Source of the DNA: Cyanobacteria bacterium M_surface_10_m1_298
Lineage (GTDB): Bacteria > Cyanobacteriota > Cyanobacteriia > PCC-6307 > Cyanobiaceae
Length of the DNA stretch: 45,847 bases
Reading direction: 5' to 3'
NCBI GenBank assembly: GCA_016882485.1
Contig: VGPT01000009.1
Span: forward strand, 1 to 45,847
Shown here: positions 7,057-15,818 of the stretch, one piece after another
Layout of the letters: the number at the start of each line of letters is the position of its first letter
Numbering within the stretch: position 1 is the stretch's first letter
The notes under the pieces: generated by a model
Seen by the model: the letters and a program-made list of their open reading frames with translations, nothing else
Databases searched by the model: none
What the model was told of the DNA's origin: nothing
Translations under genes and position numbers: made by a program

Positions 7057-8189
7057 TTCTTGCCTTTGGGCTCGAACGGAAGACGATCACTGGAGCTCAC
7101 GCTGGCGGTCACCGTTTTGGCCTCCGCGGCCAGTTGCTGATCGAGGATCGCCTGGAGGTTGTCCGGTAGGGCCTCGCGGGTGAGCAGGAAGGTTTGGGCC
7201 GCCTGGAAGATGTTGGCGATCACCATGTAGAGCAACACGCCCGCCGGCAGGGGGAAGAACAGGAACATCCCGGTGATCATCACGGGGGTGATTTTGTTGG
7301 CCGTGGCTTGCTGCGGGTTGGCGGGCATGCCCATGCCCGAGAGGATCTGGCTCACAAACAGGCTGGCGCCAAAGGCGGCTACCAGGATCGCGATATCCCA
7401 GTTGACCGATCCATCGGTGTAGAAGCCCACCTGGCCCAGAGCCTTGATGAACAGGAAGCCGCTGCGGGCTGCCAGGCCTGGGATCTTGGCTTCCACAGTC
7501 ACATCGCCGGGGGCGATGGCATGAATGGTGCCGTTTTGATCCACGCTCACCAGCCCTTCACCTTTGGTGACGCTCCACGTGGGGGTGAAGCTGCTTCCGT
7601 TCTCGACGCCGCTCAGCACCGAAGCAAAGCTGGCGCCCTCCTTGGTGTGCAGGCTCACGGTTTCGGTGTCACCCACACCGAGCTTGGTGCCCTTCTCCAG
7701 GCTGGCCACCACCGGCACGTGGTTCGTGGCGGTCACAAAGATCGAGTGGCTGGCGCTGTTGAACGGCTTGGGTTCAACGGCGGCAATCTGCTCAGCCGGC
7801 AGGACCTTCAGGTTGAGGGTGTAGGGCACATCCGCGAACGGTGATCCCCGCAGGGTGGCGAACAGGGCAAACAGGATCGGCATCTGCACCAGCAGGGGCA
7901 GACAACCCGAGAGGGGGCTGCCGAACTCCTTCATCAGAGACCCCAGCTCTTCCTGCTGCTTCTGGGGGTTGTTGGCGTATTTCGCTTTGATCTCGGCCTG
8001 ACGCTTCTGCATCACCGGCTGGGCGATGCGCATCCGGCGCGCGTTGCGGATCGAGCCGGCGCTCAAGGGAAACAGAGCCAGGCGAATCACGACCGTGAGG
8101 GCAATGATCGCCAGGCCGTAGCTCGGCACCAATCCGTAGAAGAAATCGAGGATCGGCAGCAGCAGATTGTCGGAGATGTAGCCGATCAC
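7053..8189 (-). CDS. yidC: YidC/Oxa1/Alb3 membrane protein insertase
   Basis: A 378-residue insertase that helps fold and insert proteins, including thylakoid proteins, into membranes with or after Sec. Core helices: residues 15-42 ([20 protein letters not shown], with the conserved groove Arg), 93-113 ([18 protein letters not shown]), 262-283 and 303-337. The charged cytoplasmic hairpin lies at 50-90. Between the second and third of these core helices sits an added domain, residues about 148-248, which ends in a pattern ([18 protein letters not shown]) typical of bacterial Ig-like Big_2 folds. It should face the periplasm or lumen. GTG start at 8189. The C-tail is short and basic. Operon with rnpA and DUF177. 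Confidence 0.93.
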   Translation of the reverse strand: MIGYISDNLLLPILDFFYGLVPSYGLAIIALTVVIRLALFPLSAGSIRNARRMRIAQPVMQKRQAEIKAKYANNPQKQQEELGSLMKEFGSPLSGCLPLLVQMPILFALFATLRGSPFADVPYTLNLKVLPAEQIAAVEPKPFNSASHSIFVTATNHVPVVASLEKGTKLGVGDTETVSLHTKEGASFASVLSGVENGSSFTPTWSVTKGEGLVSVDQNGTIHAIAPGDVTVEAKIPGLAARSGFLFIKALGQVGFYTDGSVNWDIAILVAAFGASLFVSQILSGMGMPANPQQATANKITPVMITGMFLFFPLPAGVLLYMVIANIFQAAQTFLLTREALPDNLQAILDQQLAAEAKTVTASVSSSDRLPFEPKGKK

Positions 8190-8230
8190 GGCGGTGCTAA
8201 CGAGGGGGTTCTGGACTCTGGGTCAGTGTG

Positions 8231-8683
8231 TCAGGCGGCGGCGTCGCCACCGAAGCCGGCCGTGCCAGCGCTCTTGGCGGCGGACTTGGCTGCGATCCGG
8301 GCATTGATGAAGGCCTCCGCCTCCTTGTAGCGAGGAACGGCACGCATCTCGAGCTTCATCCCGTCACTGAGCACCAGCACCATGTCTCCCCAGAACCCGA
8401 AGCCTCGGGCGACCGAACGCACTTCGCGGATCTGGTTGTAGACCACCTGGGTGCGATCGCGCCCCAGCCAGCCGCCGCTCACCTCCACCCGCCGGCTGGT
8501 GATGCGAAAGCGCAACCACAAAGCCCGCACCAGGGCTCCCACGGCGAACGGTATACCGATCAGGGTGAGGCCGAACAGCAGGTTGGTGATCAGATCACCC
8601 TTGGCCGGTCCACCCGCGTAGAAGACCTCCTCGTTAATGCTGGCCCCTGGGGCCACAGGGGCCGGCTGAGATGCGGCGCTCAT
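8231..8683 (-). CDS. PH-domain membrane protein of the rnpA-yidC operon
   Basis: A 150-residue protein. The start chosen is ATG at 8683 because it overlaps the rnpA stop as ATGA; a longer frame to 8719 would run further into rnpA. After a Pro/Ala-rich lead, residues 30-62 hold a hydrophobic hairpin (LITNLLFGLTLIGIPFAVG). The strand-rich part (FRITSRRVEVSGGWLGRDRTQV, NQIREVRSV) is a bacterial PH (bPH_2/YdbS-like) domain. It takes the position that yidD holds in many bacteria. Probably membrane-anchored with a cytoplasmic PH domain. Function unknown; the Ala/Gly tail is low complexity. Confidence 0.8.
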   Translation of the reverse strand: MSAASQPAPVAPGASINEEVFYAGGPAKGDLITNLLFGLTLIGIPFAVGALVRALWLRFRITSRRVEVSGGWLGRDRTQVVYNQIREVRSVARGFGFWGDMVLVLSDGMKLEMRAVPRYKEAEAFINARIAAKSAAKSAGTAGFGGDAAA

Positions 8684-9069
8684 GGTTGCAGTCCTGCTTT
8701 GGCGAGGAGTTCTGAACATTCTCCCAGGAGGTGCTGGTCGTCCGCGGCCTCACTGCCTGGTTTCAACGAGATCAACAGCCAGAGGCCCCGGCCCTGGCCA
8801 GCGCCAGCGTTGATGCAGTGGCTGAGGTGCCCATGGAATAGGCGGCGGAGCTGGTTGCGCCGCACTGAGGATTTGCTCACCTTGGTGCTCACCACAACCC
8901 CGAGCCGACACCGCCTCGGGTCATGGTCACGGGGATCGTGCTTGAGCAGTTGCTCCTCGGCCGGCAGGGTGCGCAACACCATCCACTGGCCATGGTGGCG
9001 GCGGCCTTTCTGATAGAGGCGATCAAACACAAAACGCCCCCTGAGCCTGTTTTCCCGCGGTAGCGCCAT
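8680..9069 (-). CDS. rnpA: Ribonuclease P protein component
   Basis: A 129-residue basic protein, the protein subunit that helps the RNase P RNA cut tRNA precursors. Family landmarks are the start LPRENRLRGRFVFDRLYQKG, the strand GVVVSTKVSKSSVRRNQLRR (the RNR helix that contacts RNA) and a hydrophobic strand WLLISLKP. Length is normal. It lies 71 bases after rpmH and overlaps the next gene by four bases. Confidence 0.93.
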   Translation of the reverse strand: MALPRENRLRGRFVFDRLYQKGRRHHGQWMVLRTLPAEEQLLKHDPRDHDPRRCRLGVVVSTKVSKSSVRRNQLRRLFHGHLSHCINAGAGQGRGLWLLISLKPGSEAADDQHLLGECSELLAKAGLQP

Positions 9070-9139
9070 GGTTGTGGGCTAGTTCGGGGTGGCTCAGGGG
9101 GCGTTGTGGCGGGCTGCCTGCAGCTCCTAGGGAGCTGGA

Positions 9140-9277
9140 TCAGACCGACAGACGGGCACGTCCGCGCTTGCGGCGGGAGCGGATCACGCGGCGACCGGTA
9201 TGGCTGCGCATGCGAACGCGGAAGCCGGACACCCGCTTGCGCTTGCGGCTGGTTCCTTCAAGGGTGCGCTTGGTCAT
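9140..9277 (-). CDS. rpmH: 50S ribosomal protein L34
   Basis: 45 residues, starting [19 protein letters not shown] and ending with an Arg/Lys-rich helix ([11 protein letters not shown]). L34 is a small basic protein of the large ribosomal subunit, and its place directly before rnpA is conserved across bacteria. Complete, ATG at 9277. It is the first gene of the minus-strand operon that runs down to ycf46. Confidence 0.95.
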   Translation of the reverse strand: MTKRTLEGTSRKRKRVSGFRVRMRSHTGRRVIRSRRKRGRARLSV

Positions 9278-9312
9278 GGCTCCGGCTCGGCTGCGCCTTC
9301 AACGTCGATCCA

Positions 9313-9335
9313 CCAACCTATCAGTTGAGGGTTGG
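9313..9335. terminator. Possible hairpin between DUF2808 gene and rpmH
   Basis: CCAACC (9313-9318) pairs with GGTTGG (9330-9335) around an 11-base loop, just after the minus-strand stop of the DUF2808 gene at 9349. There is no T run, so this could be a weak terminator or a leader hairpin for rpmH. Confidence 0.3.
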
Positions 9336-9348
9336 CTCCCAGCTGCGC

Positions 9349-9939
9349 TTAGAAGGATTCGCTCGCGTCAACCTGAATCAGCCAGCTGCCCAGATAGCCC
9401 GAGATCGGCACGGCGCCTGGGGCCTGGGCGAGGGCATTGAACTGGAACATTCCCGCGCTGGGGGGATTGATCACATTCACGTAGACCCCGATGGTTTTGC
9501 CCACAGGCACAGGGGTGTCAGGGAAGATCTCGATCGAGCGGCCATCGGGGGTGACTTCGACCGTGGCGGGGATATCGCTCTCGCAGCGCGTGCGTTTCGT
9601 GAAGCTCCCGGCCTTCATGTAGCAGAGCTTGACGTTGCTTGGAGTGATGGTGGTTTCGAATGTTTTGGGAACCGAAATGGCCAGCTTCAAGATGGCTGTT
9701 TTGCGATCTTTCGGCTTGAGAACGAAATAATATTCGGCCCTCTGCCCCCGCACCGTGTTGGTGGTGAAGTAGTAGAGCTTGCGATAGTCCTTGTTGTCTT
9801 CCCAGCGAAACTCAAGGATGCTCGGCGTTCCTTGCGCCAGGGCGTTCTTGGGCTGCAGGGTCTCGGCTCCTGCGAGCACGGCTCCTGTCACGCCGATCAG
9901 CGTTGCTGCGCTGACGGCCAAGCGTTGCAGTCGTGCCAT
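9349..9939 (-). CDS. DUF2808 exported protein
   Basis: 196 residues with a Sec signal peptide (RLQRLAVSAATLIGVTGAVLAG, probable cut in the ALA/Q region near residue 35). The mature part is strand-rich: FRWEDNKDYRKLYYF, then a region with two Cys (KLCYMKAG, TRCESDIP), then PVPVGKTIGVYVNVINPP. This is the DUF2808 pattern, a family found almost only in cyanobacteria, often in several copies, with no established function. The two cysteines could form a disulfide. Monocistronic, 100 bases after aroH on the same strand. Confidence 0.85.
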   Translation of the reverse strand: MARLQRLAVSAATLIGVTGAVLAGAETLQPKNALAQGTPSILEFRWEDNKDYRKLYYFTTNTVRGQRAEYYFVLKPKDRKTAILKLAISVPKTFETTITPSNVKLCYMKAGSFTKRTRCESDIPATVEVTPDGRSIEIFPDTPVPVGKTIGVYVNVINPPSAGMFQFNALAQAPGAVPISGYLGSWLIQVDASESF

Positions 9940-10050
9940 CTGGAGTTGAATCTTGCCTTGGCCTCATTCTTAGGGGGCGCCAGGCCGTGATCAACGCCAG
10001 TGGGCGGTCGAGCTGCTGGCAGTTGTGACCAGATGCGACTCGGCCTCCCG

Positions 10051-10428
10051 TCAGGACGCCGTAGCAGCCAGATCGGGCCGCAGTTTGGCGGCCTCCCGTA
10101 GATAGCTGTGGCGGGGCGGCTGCTCCAGCCAGGCGTGGGCCAGCAGACGGATGCAGCGCTCCAGATCTCCGGCCACGGCCATCTGCTGGCAATCCAACAG
10201 AGCAACCCCGTCCCAGCCCGGACGATGCCGGGCAATGGCGGCCGGGAAGCAGGCATCGAGATCGGTCGTGACCGAAAACGTCAGCGAGAGGATCTGCGGA
10301 CCCTCCAGCCCGTTGCGGGTCACCAGGTCGTCCAGCAATTCCGACACCGCCGCACTGATGGCTTCACGGCTGTTGGCCGTTGCCGTGGTGGCGCCTCGCA
10401 GGGCGTACAGCTGACGGGTGCTGCTCAT
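10051..10428 (-). CDS. aroH: Chorismate mutase, AroH type
   Basis: 125 residues. It converts chorismate to prephenate, the branch point to Phe and Tyr. The AroH fold is recognised by the start LYALRGATTATANSREAI (with the Arg that binds substrate), the strand LSLTFSVTTDLDACFPA, and the end segment containing REAAKLRPDL. Length is typical of monofunctional AroH trimers such as that of Bacillus subtilis. The ATG overlaps the sppA stop by four bases, so it is coupled to sppA. Confidence 0.92.
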   Translation of the reverse strand: MSSTRQLYALRGATTATANSREAISAAVSELLDDLVTRNGLEGPQILSLTFSVTTDLDACFPAAIARHRPGWDGVALLDCQQMAVAGDLERCIRLLAHAWLEQPPRHSYLREAAKLRPDLAATAS

Positions 10429-11243
10429 GGGCGGTGCAGCCAGAGGGGTTGGCCGGCGTTCAATTCCAGCTTGATCCAGTCCGACACGCCATTGAACAAG
10501 GAGCGTCCCGGAATGATCCCGGCGAACTTGGTTTTCTCCTTGCCAAAGGTGATCGGTTTGGTTTTCTCCAGATCGAGACCAGCCAGTTCACAGGCCAGGC
10601 GGCGCGCGCTTTCCTCATCGCCCAGGGCATCCACCAGACCGAGGGCTTGAGCCTGGGCGCCGCTGAACACCCGGCCATCGGCAAAGCGGCGCACCTCCTC
10701 TTCGCTCAGGCCTCTTCCTTCGGCCACCGCGGCCACAAATTGCCCGTAGCTGGAATCGATCAGTTCCTGTAGGAGCTGGCGTTCAGCCGCGCTGAGGGCC
10801 CGATCCGGAGAAAGGATGTCTTTGTAGAGGCCGCTCTTGACCGTTTCGAACTGGATGCCAATGCGCTCCAGCAGGCGAGAGAGGTTGTTCCCTCGCAGAA
10901 TCACGCCGATCGATCCGGTGATCGTGCCGGGGTTGGACACGATTTTGTCGGCCGCAACTCCGATGTAGACCCCGCCTGAGGCGGAGATGTTGCCGAAGCT
11001 TGCCACCACCTTGCACTGCTTCTCGCGCAGACGCAGCAGGGCGGCATGGATCTCCTGACTGTCGCCAACGGTGCCGCCTGGGCTGTCAATGCGAAGCAAC
11101 AGGGCCGGACATTCGCGCTGCTCCACCTCCTTGAGGGCCTTGAGAACGCGCTTGCGGGTTCCGGCGGCGATGGGCCCCTCGATGGCGATGCGCGCGAGTT
11201 TGCGGCGTGACTTGCGTCGCCAGGGCCAGGGCATGGAAACCAT
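10425..11243 (-). CDS. sppA: Signal peptide peptidase SppA, S49 family
   Basis: 272 residues, a short S49 membrane protease that degrades signal peptides left after export. The catalytic Ser lies in GNISASGGVYIGVAADKI near residue 90, and DSPGGTVGDSQEIH before it is the conserved crotonase-like loop. There is no strong N-terminal membrane helix: the start is basic (WPWRRKSRRK), so it may be peripheral. In cyanobacteria a related short SppA affects thylakoid antenna turnover under light stress (family knowledge). First gene of the sppA-aroH operon and divergent from the DMT transporter gene. Confidence 0.9.
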   Translation of the reverse strand: MVSMPWPWRRKSRRKLARIAIEGPIAAGTRKRVLKALKEVEQRECPALLLRIDSPGGTVGDSQEIHAALLRLREKQCKVVASFGNISASGGVYIGVAADKIVSNPGTITGSIGVILRGNNLSRLLERIGIQFETVKSGLYKDILSPDRALSAAERQLLQELIDSSYGQFVAAVAEGRGLSEEEVRRFADGRVFSGAQAQALGLVDALGDEESARRLACELAGLDLEKTKPITFGKEKTKFAGIIPGRSLFNGVSDWIKLELNAGQPLWLHRP

Positions 11244-11290
11244 CTGCGGTGGCTGGATCTTAAAAAGGAGCCTGTGGGCGGCTGGGGCCG

Positions 11291-12247
11291 GTGAATCTGC
11301 GCTGGCTTCTGATGCTGCTGCCCTTTGCCCTCTGGGGCACGGCGATGGCGGCGATGCGGCCCCTGCTGGAGGGTGCGGGGCCCCTCACCCTGGCCTGGAT
11401 GCGCGTGCTCCCGGCGGGTCTGCTGGTGCTGCTCGCGGCGGCTCTGCTGGGGCGACCCCTGCGCTGCGATCCCCGCGATTGGTGGTGGATTGCCCTGTTT
11501 GCTCTGGTCGATGCCAGCGCCTTCCAAGGGCTGTTGGCACGGGGCCTGGCGGGAACCGGAGCCGGGTTGGGATCGGTTCTGATCGATTCTCAGCCCCTGC
11601 TGGTGGCGCTCCTGGCTCGCAGCCTGTTCGGAGAGGCGATCAATCCTGTGGGCTGGATGGGGCTGCTGCTGGGCTTGCTCGGCATCCTTTGCCTCGGCCT
11701 CCCCTCGGCTCTGCTCAAGCAGTGGTGGCTCATGGGGCCAGAGGCCCTCGGCGAGCGGGCCTGGAGCCACGGTGAACTGTGGATGCTGGCGGCGGCACTG
11801 GCCATGGCCCTGGGCACCGTGATCAGTCGTTATGCCTGCCGCCACAGCGATCCGGTGGCCGTCACGGGGTGGCACCTGCTGCTGGGGGCTGTGCCTCTGT
11901 TGCTGGGCTCAGCAACCACAAGTCTCTTGAATCCAGCTGCACCTGGCTTCTGGCCCCAGTGGAGCGCTCTGGATTGGGGTCTGATGGCCTATGCCGCGGT
12001 CTTCGGCAGTGCCCTGGCCTATGGCCTGTTTTTCTGGTTCGCCAGTCGCGGTGATCTCACCAGCTTCACTTCGTTGACCTTCCTCACGCCGGTGTTTGCC
12101 CTGCTTTGCGGCGTGGTGCTGCTGCAGGAGCAACTGCGCCCACTGCAGTGGGCCGGTGCTGGACTGGCCCTGGTGAGCGTGGTCTTGATCAACCGACGCA
12201 CGCAGCTCTGGCATCCCCAGTCCGTCTTGAAGGAGGCCGGGTCATGA
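11291..12247 (+). CDS. EamA/DMT-family transporter
   Basis: 318 residues with about ten hydrophobic helices arranged as two EamA repeats (residues 1-135 and 160-305). It begins MNLRWLLMLLPFALWGTAMA, a typical start of this family. The second repeat contains FTSLTFLTPVFALLCGVVLL, also typical. Such proteins export amino acids, nucleobases or other metabolites; the substrate cannot be read from sequence. GTG start at 11291, divergent from sppA with a 47-base gap. The TGA stop overlaps the ATG of the next gene by four bases. Confidence 0.88.
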   Translation: MNLRWLLMLLPFALWGTAMAAMRPLLEGAGPLTLAWMRVLPAGLLVLLAAALLGRPLRCDPRDWWWIALFALVDASAFQGLLARGLAGTGAGLGSVLIDSQPLLVALLARSLFGEAINPVGWMGLLLGLLGILCLGLPSALLKQWWLMGPEALGERAWSHGELWMLAAALAMALGTVISRYACRHSDPVAVTGWHLLLGAVPLLLGSATTSLLNPAAPGFWPQWSALDWGLMAYAAVFGSALAYGLFFWFASRGDLTSFTSLTFLTPVFALLCGVVLLQEQLRPLQWAGAGLALVSVVLINRRTQLWHPQSVLKEAGS

Positions 12248-13320
12248 GGCTTCTGGTCGTCAGTACCCCCCTGGGCCCGCTGGGCAGTGGCCGAGGTGGT
12301 GGTGTCGAGATCACCCTCAACAGCCTGGTTGCGGGGCTGTTGGAGCGCGGGCATTCGATCACGGTGTTGGCGGCAGAGGGCTCAACGCTCGCCCCTAAGG
12401 GCCAAGCAGCCCAGTTGTGGATGCGTTCAGGGCGTCCACAACTGAGCAGCCAGCACGCCGATCGCGAGGCGGATGTGCTGATGCCCGCTGATGGCCTTCT
12501 GCCGCAGTTTTGGCGGGTGGTGTTGGAGCAGGCGGGCCGTGGTGTTTTCGATGCTGTGGTCAACCTTGCCTACGACTGGCTTCCCTTCTGGTTGACACCC
12601 ACCCTTGATCTGCCGGTGTTCCATCTGGTGAGCATGGGGTCGGTGAATGCGGCTATGGATGCCGTGATCGCGGAGGTGGCCTCCTGGGACCAACGGCGTC
12701 TGGCCTTCCACAGCGCTATCCAGGCGGCGGACTTCGCCTTGACGGGTCCCCCCGTTGTGGTGGGCAATGGCTTCGATCTCCAGGCCTATGGACTCTGCCT
12801 TGATCCGGAGCCTCTGCTGGGCTGGGTGGGTCGGGTGGCCCCGGAGAAGGGTCTCGAGGATGCGGCTGCTGCCGCCAGCCGGTTGGGCCGGCGTCTGGCG
12901 GTTTGGGGTTGGGTGGAAGACCCGGCCTATGCCGCGGCTGTGGAGGCCTCGGTGCCGGTGGGGACCCTCGACTGGCGTGGGTTTCTGCCCACCGACCAGC
13001 TTCAGCAGCAGCTGGGGCGTTGCCAGGCGCTGCTGAACACCCCCAAGTGGAATGAGGCCTACGGGAATGTGGTGGTGGAGGCCCTGGCCTGCGGGGTGCC
13101 GGTGGTGGCCTACCGCCGGGGTGGACCCTCCGAGTTGGTGCAGCATGGCTCCACAGGCTGGTTGGTGGAGCCCGACGATGCGCAGGCCCTGGCCGAGGCG
13201 GTGACACGGGTGGATCAGATCGATCGACGCCGTTGCCGAGCCTGGGTTGAGCAGGAGGCCTCCCGGGCGGTGTTCGCCGAGCGCCTTGAGCGCTGGATTG
13301 CGCAGGGATTCCAGAACTAG
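12244..13320 (+). CDS. GT4 glycosyltransferase, probable UDP-glucose:tetrahydrobiopterin glucosyltransferase
   Basis: 358 residues from ATG 12244, chosen because it overlaps the previous stop as ATGA and gives the family's N-terminus. The N-terminal half starts STPLGPLGSGRGGGVEITL, a glycine-rich loop that closely resembles, from memory, the pteridine glucosyltransferase (BGluT) of Synechococcus PCC 7942. AYDWLPFWLTP, LGWVGRVAPEKGLEDA and TPKWNEAYGNVVVEALACG also match that protein. The last stretch is the GT4 nucleotide-sugar site with its catalytic Glu residues. BGluT adds glucose to tetrahydrobiopterin, a UV- and light-linked pterin in cyanobacteria. GT4 is certain; the substrate is inferred. 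Possibly co-transcribed with the transporter. Confidence 0.8.
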   Translation: MRLLVVSTPLGPLGSGRGGGVEITLNSLVAGLLERGHSITVLAAEGSTLAPKGQAAQLWMRSGRPQLSSQHADREADVLMPADGLLPQFWRVVLEQAGRGVFDAVVNLAYDWLPFWLTPTLDLPVFHLVSMGSVNAAMDAVIAEVASWDQRRLAFHSAIQAADFALTGPPVVVGNGFDLQAYGLCLDPEPLLGWVGRVAPEKGLEDAAAAASRLGRRLAVWGWVEDPAYAAAVEASVPVGTLDWRGFLPTDQLQQQLGRCQALLNTPKWNEAYGNVVVEALACGVPVVAYRRGGPSELVQHGSTGWLVEPDDAQALAEAVTRVDQIDRRRCRAWVEQEASRAVFAERLERWIAQGFQN

Positions 13321-13353
13321 GGGATAGGGTCGGGCCTCACGCGCCCCTCTGAG

Positions 13354-15168
13354 GTGACCCGCAACGCCGACAGTCAAGCGCCGCGGACGCGAGGTCGCCG
13401 GCACTGGTTGCTCTTGGCCCTTGTGGCAGCAGCTGGTTTGGCGTTGCTGGTGTTTCAGCTCGGCAGCACGGGGCTGGTCGATGAAACCCCGCCGCTGTTT
13501 GCCGCCTCAGCGCGGGCCATGGCGGAGACCGGCGATTGGCTCACCCCGCGGGTCAATGGCTTACCGCGTTACGACAAGCCGCCCCTCGTCTACTGGCTGA
13601 TGGGCGTTGGCTATGCCCTCCCCGGACAGGCCATCTGGGATCCGCTGGGCACCTGGTCGGCGCGGCTTCCCTCGGCATTGAGCAGTGTCGCCCTGATGCT
13701 GCTGCTGAGTGACACCCTGCTGCGCTTGCCCCAGCGCAAAGAGGGCCAGGCCATCACGGCGGTCACAGCCGCCCTGGCCTTTGCCCTCTCTCCATTGGTG
13801 CTGCTTTGGAGTCGCATTGCTGTCAGTGATGCCCTTTTCAGCGCCCTGCTCTCAGGCGCCCTGCTGTTGTTCTGGAGGCGCTACGCCGGACAGGGGCGTT
13901 GGTGGCTTCCCTGGGTTGTGCTCGGGTTGGCCGTGCTGACCAAGGGCCCAGTGGCGGTGGTGCTCGCAGCCCTGAGCATGGCTCTGTTCGCCACCTTGCA
14001 GAGGGATTGGCCCCGCCTCTGGAGCCAGCTGCGCCCTTGGAGGGGCCTGGCGCTCACGGCTGCGGTGGCCCTGCCCTGGTATCTCCTCGAGCTGCTGGTG
14101 GAGGGAAAACCTTACTGGGACAGCTTTTTTGGCTATCACAACCTGCAGCGCTTCACCGGTGTGGTGAACAACCACCTGCAGCCGTGGTGGTTTTTCCTGC
14201 CGGTGCTGGTGGTGGCCTCGCTGCCCTTCACGCCCCTGCTACTGGCAGGCCTCTGGGGGGGATTGCGCGGGAAGGCTCCTGCCCCGGAGCAGTCGCTCCA
14301 GCGCTTTGCCGCTTGTTGGCTGCTGGCGGTGTTCCTCTTCTTCACCTCAGCCGCCACCAAGCTGCCCAGTTACTGGATCCCGGCTACCCCTGCAGCGGGG
14401 CTGTTGATCGCCCTGGCGGCTCAAAACCTGCGGCAGGGGGGGCGGGGGGTGGCTCTCCGAACGCTCAGCCTGATGCCCCTGGCTGCCTTGGCAGTGGGAT
14501 TGGCTGCGGGGCCCCTTTGGGCGCCCTTGATCGTGGAGCCGGAGATGCCCGGTCTCGGCTCTGCCCTCCTGGCCAGCGGGGATCTGGAGAAGGCCTCGCT
14601 CTGCCTGAGCCTGGGGCTGGCAGCCGCCTTGCTGGTTTGGGCTTGCCGACCGCTTCGAACCTCAGCCTGGCTGCTGGCACAGCAGCTTGGTGTGGTGGCC
14701 TTTGTGGTCTCCGCTCTCGTGCCGCTGATTGCCCTGGGGGATCAGCAACGCCAGCAGCCGGTGCGGCGCATCGCAGCCGCCGTGGTGGACCGCCGTCAGG
14801 GCGATGAGCCCCTGGCGATGGTGGGCATCCTCAAGCCTTCGCTGCACTTCTATGCCCGCCAGGTGGTGATCTTTGAGGGAATCCAGCCCAGCGGTCCGCT
14901 GAACCTCAATGACCGCTTAGCCAGTGAGAGGCGCCGGGGCCAGGAACCCTCAGCGCCCGATGGGGCCAACAGCCTCTTGCTGGTGATTGACGCCTCCACT
15001 GCGGAGCTGCCCCAGTGGAGGGGGCTGCCCCACCGCCTGCTGCAACGCGAGGGCCTGTATCGGCTCTGGCGGGTGCAACGCCAGGATCTGGATCAGTGGG
15101 CCCAGTCCTGGGCTCGCCGCAGTGGCAGTCGGCTCGATTGGCAGGATCCCCGGCCTGAGCGCTACTGA
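13354..15168 (+). CDS. GT39 / ArnT-like membrane glycosyltransferase
   Basis: 604 residues with about a dozen hydrophobic helices. The first periplasmic loop after helix 1 has VDETPPLFAASARAMAETGDW and then PRYDKPPLVYWLMG. This is the acidic motif and KPP-xYW pattern of PMT_2/GT39 enzymes such as ArnT, which move a sugar from a polyprenyl-phosphate carrier to a protein or lipid A-like acceptor. The C-terminal third is soluble. GTG start at 13354. Its coding end overlaps the convergent dciA-like gene by seven bases. The acceptor is unknown. Confidence 0.85.
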   Translation: MTRNADSQAPRTRGRRHWLLLALVAAAGLALLVFQLGSTGLVDETPPLFAASARAMAETGDWLTPRVNGLPRYDKPPLVYWLMGVGYALPGQAIWDPLGTWSARLPSALSSVALMLLLSDTLLRLPQRKEGQAITAVTAALAFALSPLVLLWSRIAVSDALFSALLSGALLLFWRRYAGQGRWWLPWVVLGLAVLTKGPVAVVLAALSMALFATLQRDWPRLWSQLRPWRGLALTAAVALPWYLLELLVEGKPYWDSFFGYHNLQRFTGVVNNHLQPWWFFLPVLVVASLPFTPLLLAGLWGGLRGKAPAPEQSLQRFAACWLLAVFLFFTSAATKLPSYWIPATPAAGLLIALAAQNLRQGGRGVALRTLSLMPLAALAVGLAAGPLWAPLIVEPEMPGLGSALLASGDLEKASLCLSLGLAAALLVWACRPLRTSAWLLAQQLGVVAFVVSALVPLIALGDQQRQQPVRRIAAAVVDRRQGDEPLAMVGILKPSLHFYARQVVIFEGIQPSGPLNLNDRLASERRRGQEPSAPDGANSLLLVIDASTAELPQWRGLPHRLLQREGLYRLWRVQRQDLDQWAQSWARRSGSRLDWQDPRPERY

Positions 15169-15731
15169 GCCGGCGGAGCCTCGCTGCTGGGGGTGCCCAT
15201 CGCCACACCGTTATCCATCTGGTCGCGCTGGCAAAAGCTGCAGTGCCCCCAGCGCTGCACCTCGCCTGTAGGAGAGGGGCGCTGGCAGCGCGGGCAAGGG
15301 CTCATGCCGAACACATCCACCCGGCTTGGGTGATGGGACCACACCTCGGCTTCCACAGCACTGCCGGCGTTTGGCAGTACAGGGGCGCTGTGCTGCTCAA
15401 ACTGCAGATCCTTCAAGGCGAATCCAGCCCCCCGGAGCGCGCCAAGTAGCTGATGTTTGTTGAAGCGCAGGGCCTGAAGCCACTGTGGATGCTGCGCTCC
15501 CACCACAAGGCGCCCGGCGTGGAATCGCAGCGGGCGGCAGTGGAGAGCTAGTTGCGGGCCGGCGATCTTGGGCCAGGCCTGCCAGAGAGCTGCCAGGCTC
15601 GCCTCCCCCTGCCACTGCTCCTGGAGCTGGTTCAAGCAGCCCGCTAAGGCCTGGGCCGGCGGCCTTGGTGGCGGCACCAGCAGGTTCACCTCCCCCTGGC
15701 GGCGCGTTTGATTGCGGGGGGCGATCGCCAT
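15162..15731 (-). CDS. DUF721 / DciA-like protein with C-terminal zinc ribbon
   Basis: 189 residues. Residues 25-105 are the DUF721 domain (LAALWQAWPKIAGPQLALHCRPL, then FHAGRLVVGAQHPQWLQAL), the fold of DciA, the loader of the replicative helicase in bacteria without DnaC. Residues 146-167 add four cysteines in two CxxC pairs (CPRC, CSFC) about 14 residues apart, a likely zinc ribbon. The last 20 residues are disordered. Divergent from vipp1 (87-base gap) and convergent with the GT39 gene. DUF721 is confident; helicase loading is inferred. Confidence 0.8.
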   Translation of the reverse strand: MAIAPRNQTRRQGEVNLLVPPPRPPAQALAGCLNQLQEQWQGEASLAALWQAWPKIAGPQLALHCRPLRFHAGRLVVGAQHPQWLQALRFNKHQLLGALRGAGFALKDLQFEQHSAPVLPNAGSAVEAEVWSHHPSRVDVFGMSPCPRCQRPSPTGEVQRWGHCSFCQRDQMDNGVAMGTPSSEAPPAQ

Positions 15732-15818
15732 CGACCGACGCTAGGGGAGGTGCGGCAATTCCGCTGTGCTGTTGCCGCTGGCCCTGGTTAGCCTCGGCCC
15801 CTGCCCCCTCCGTGAACC

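Noticed and set aside
10901-11875. Minus-strand ORF of 324 codons over sppA and the DMT gene
   Set aside because: It is Gln/Pro/Arg-rich shadow sequence across two genes transcribed in opposite directions.
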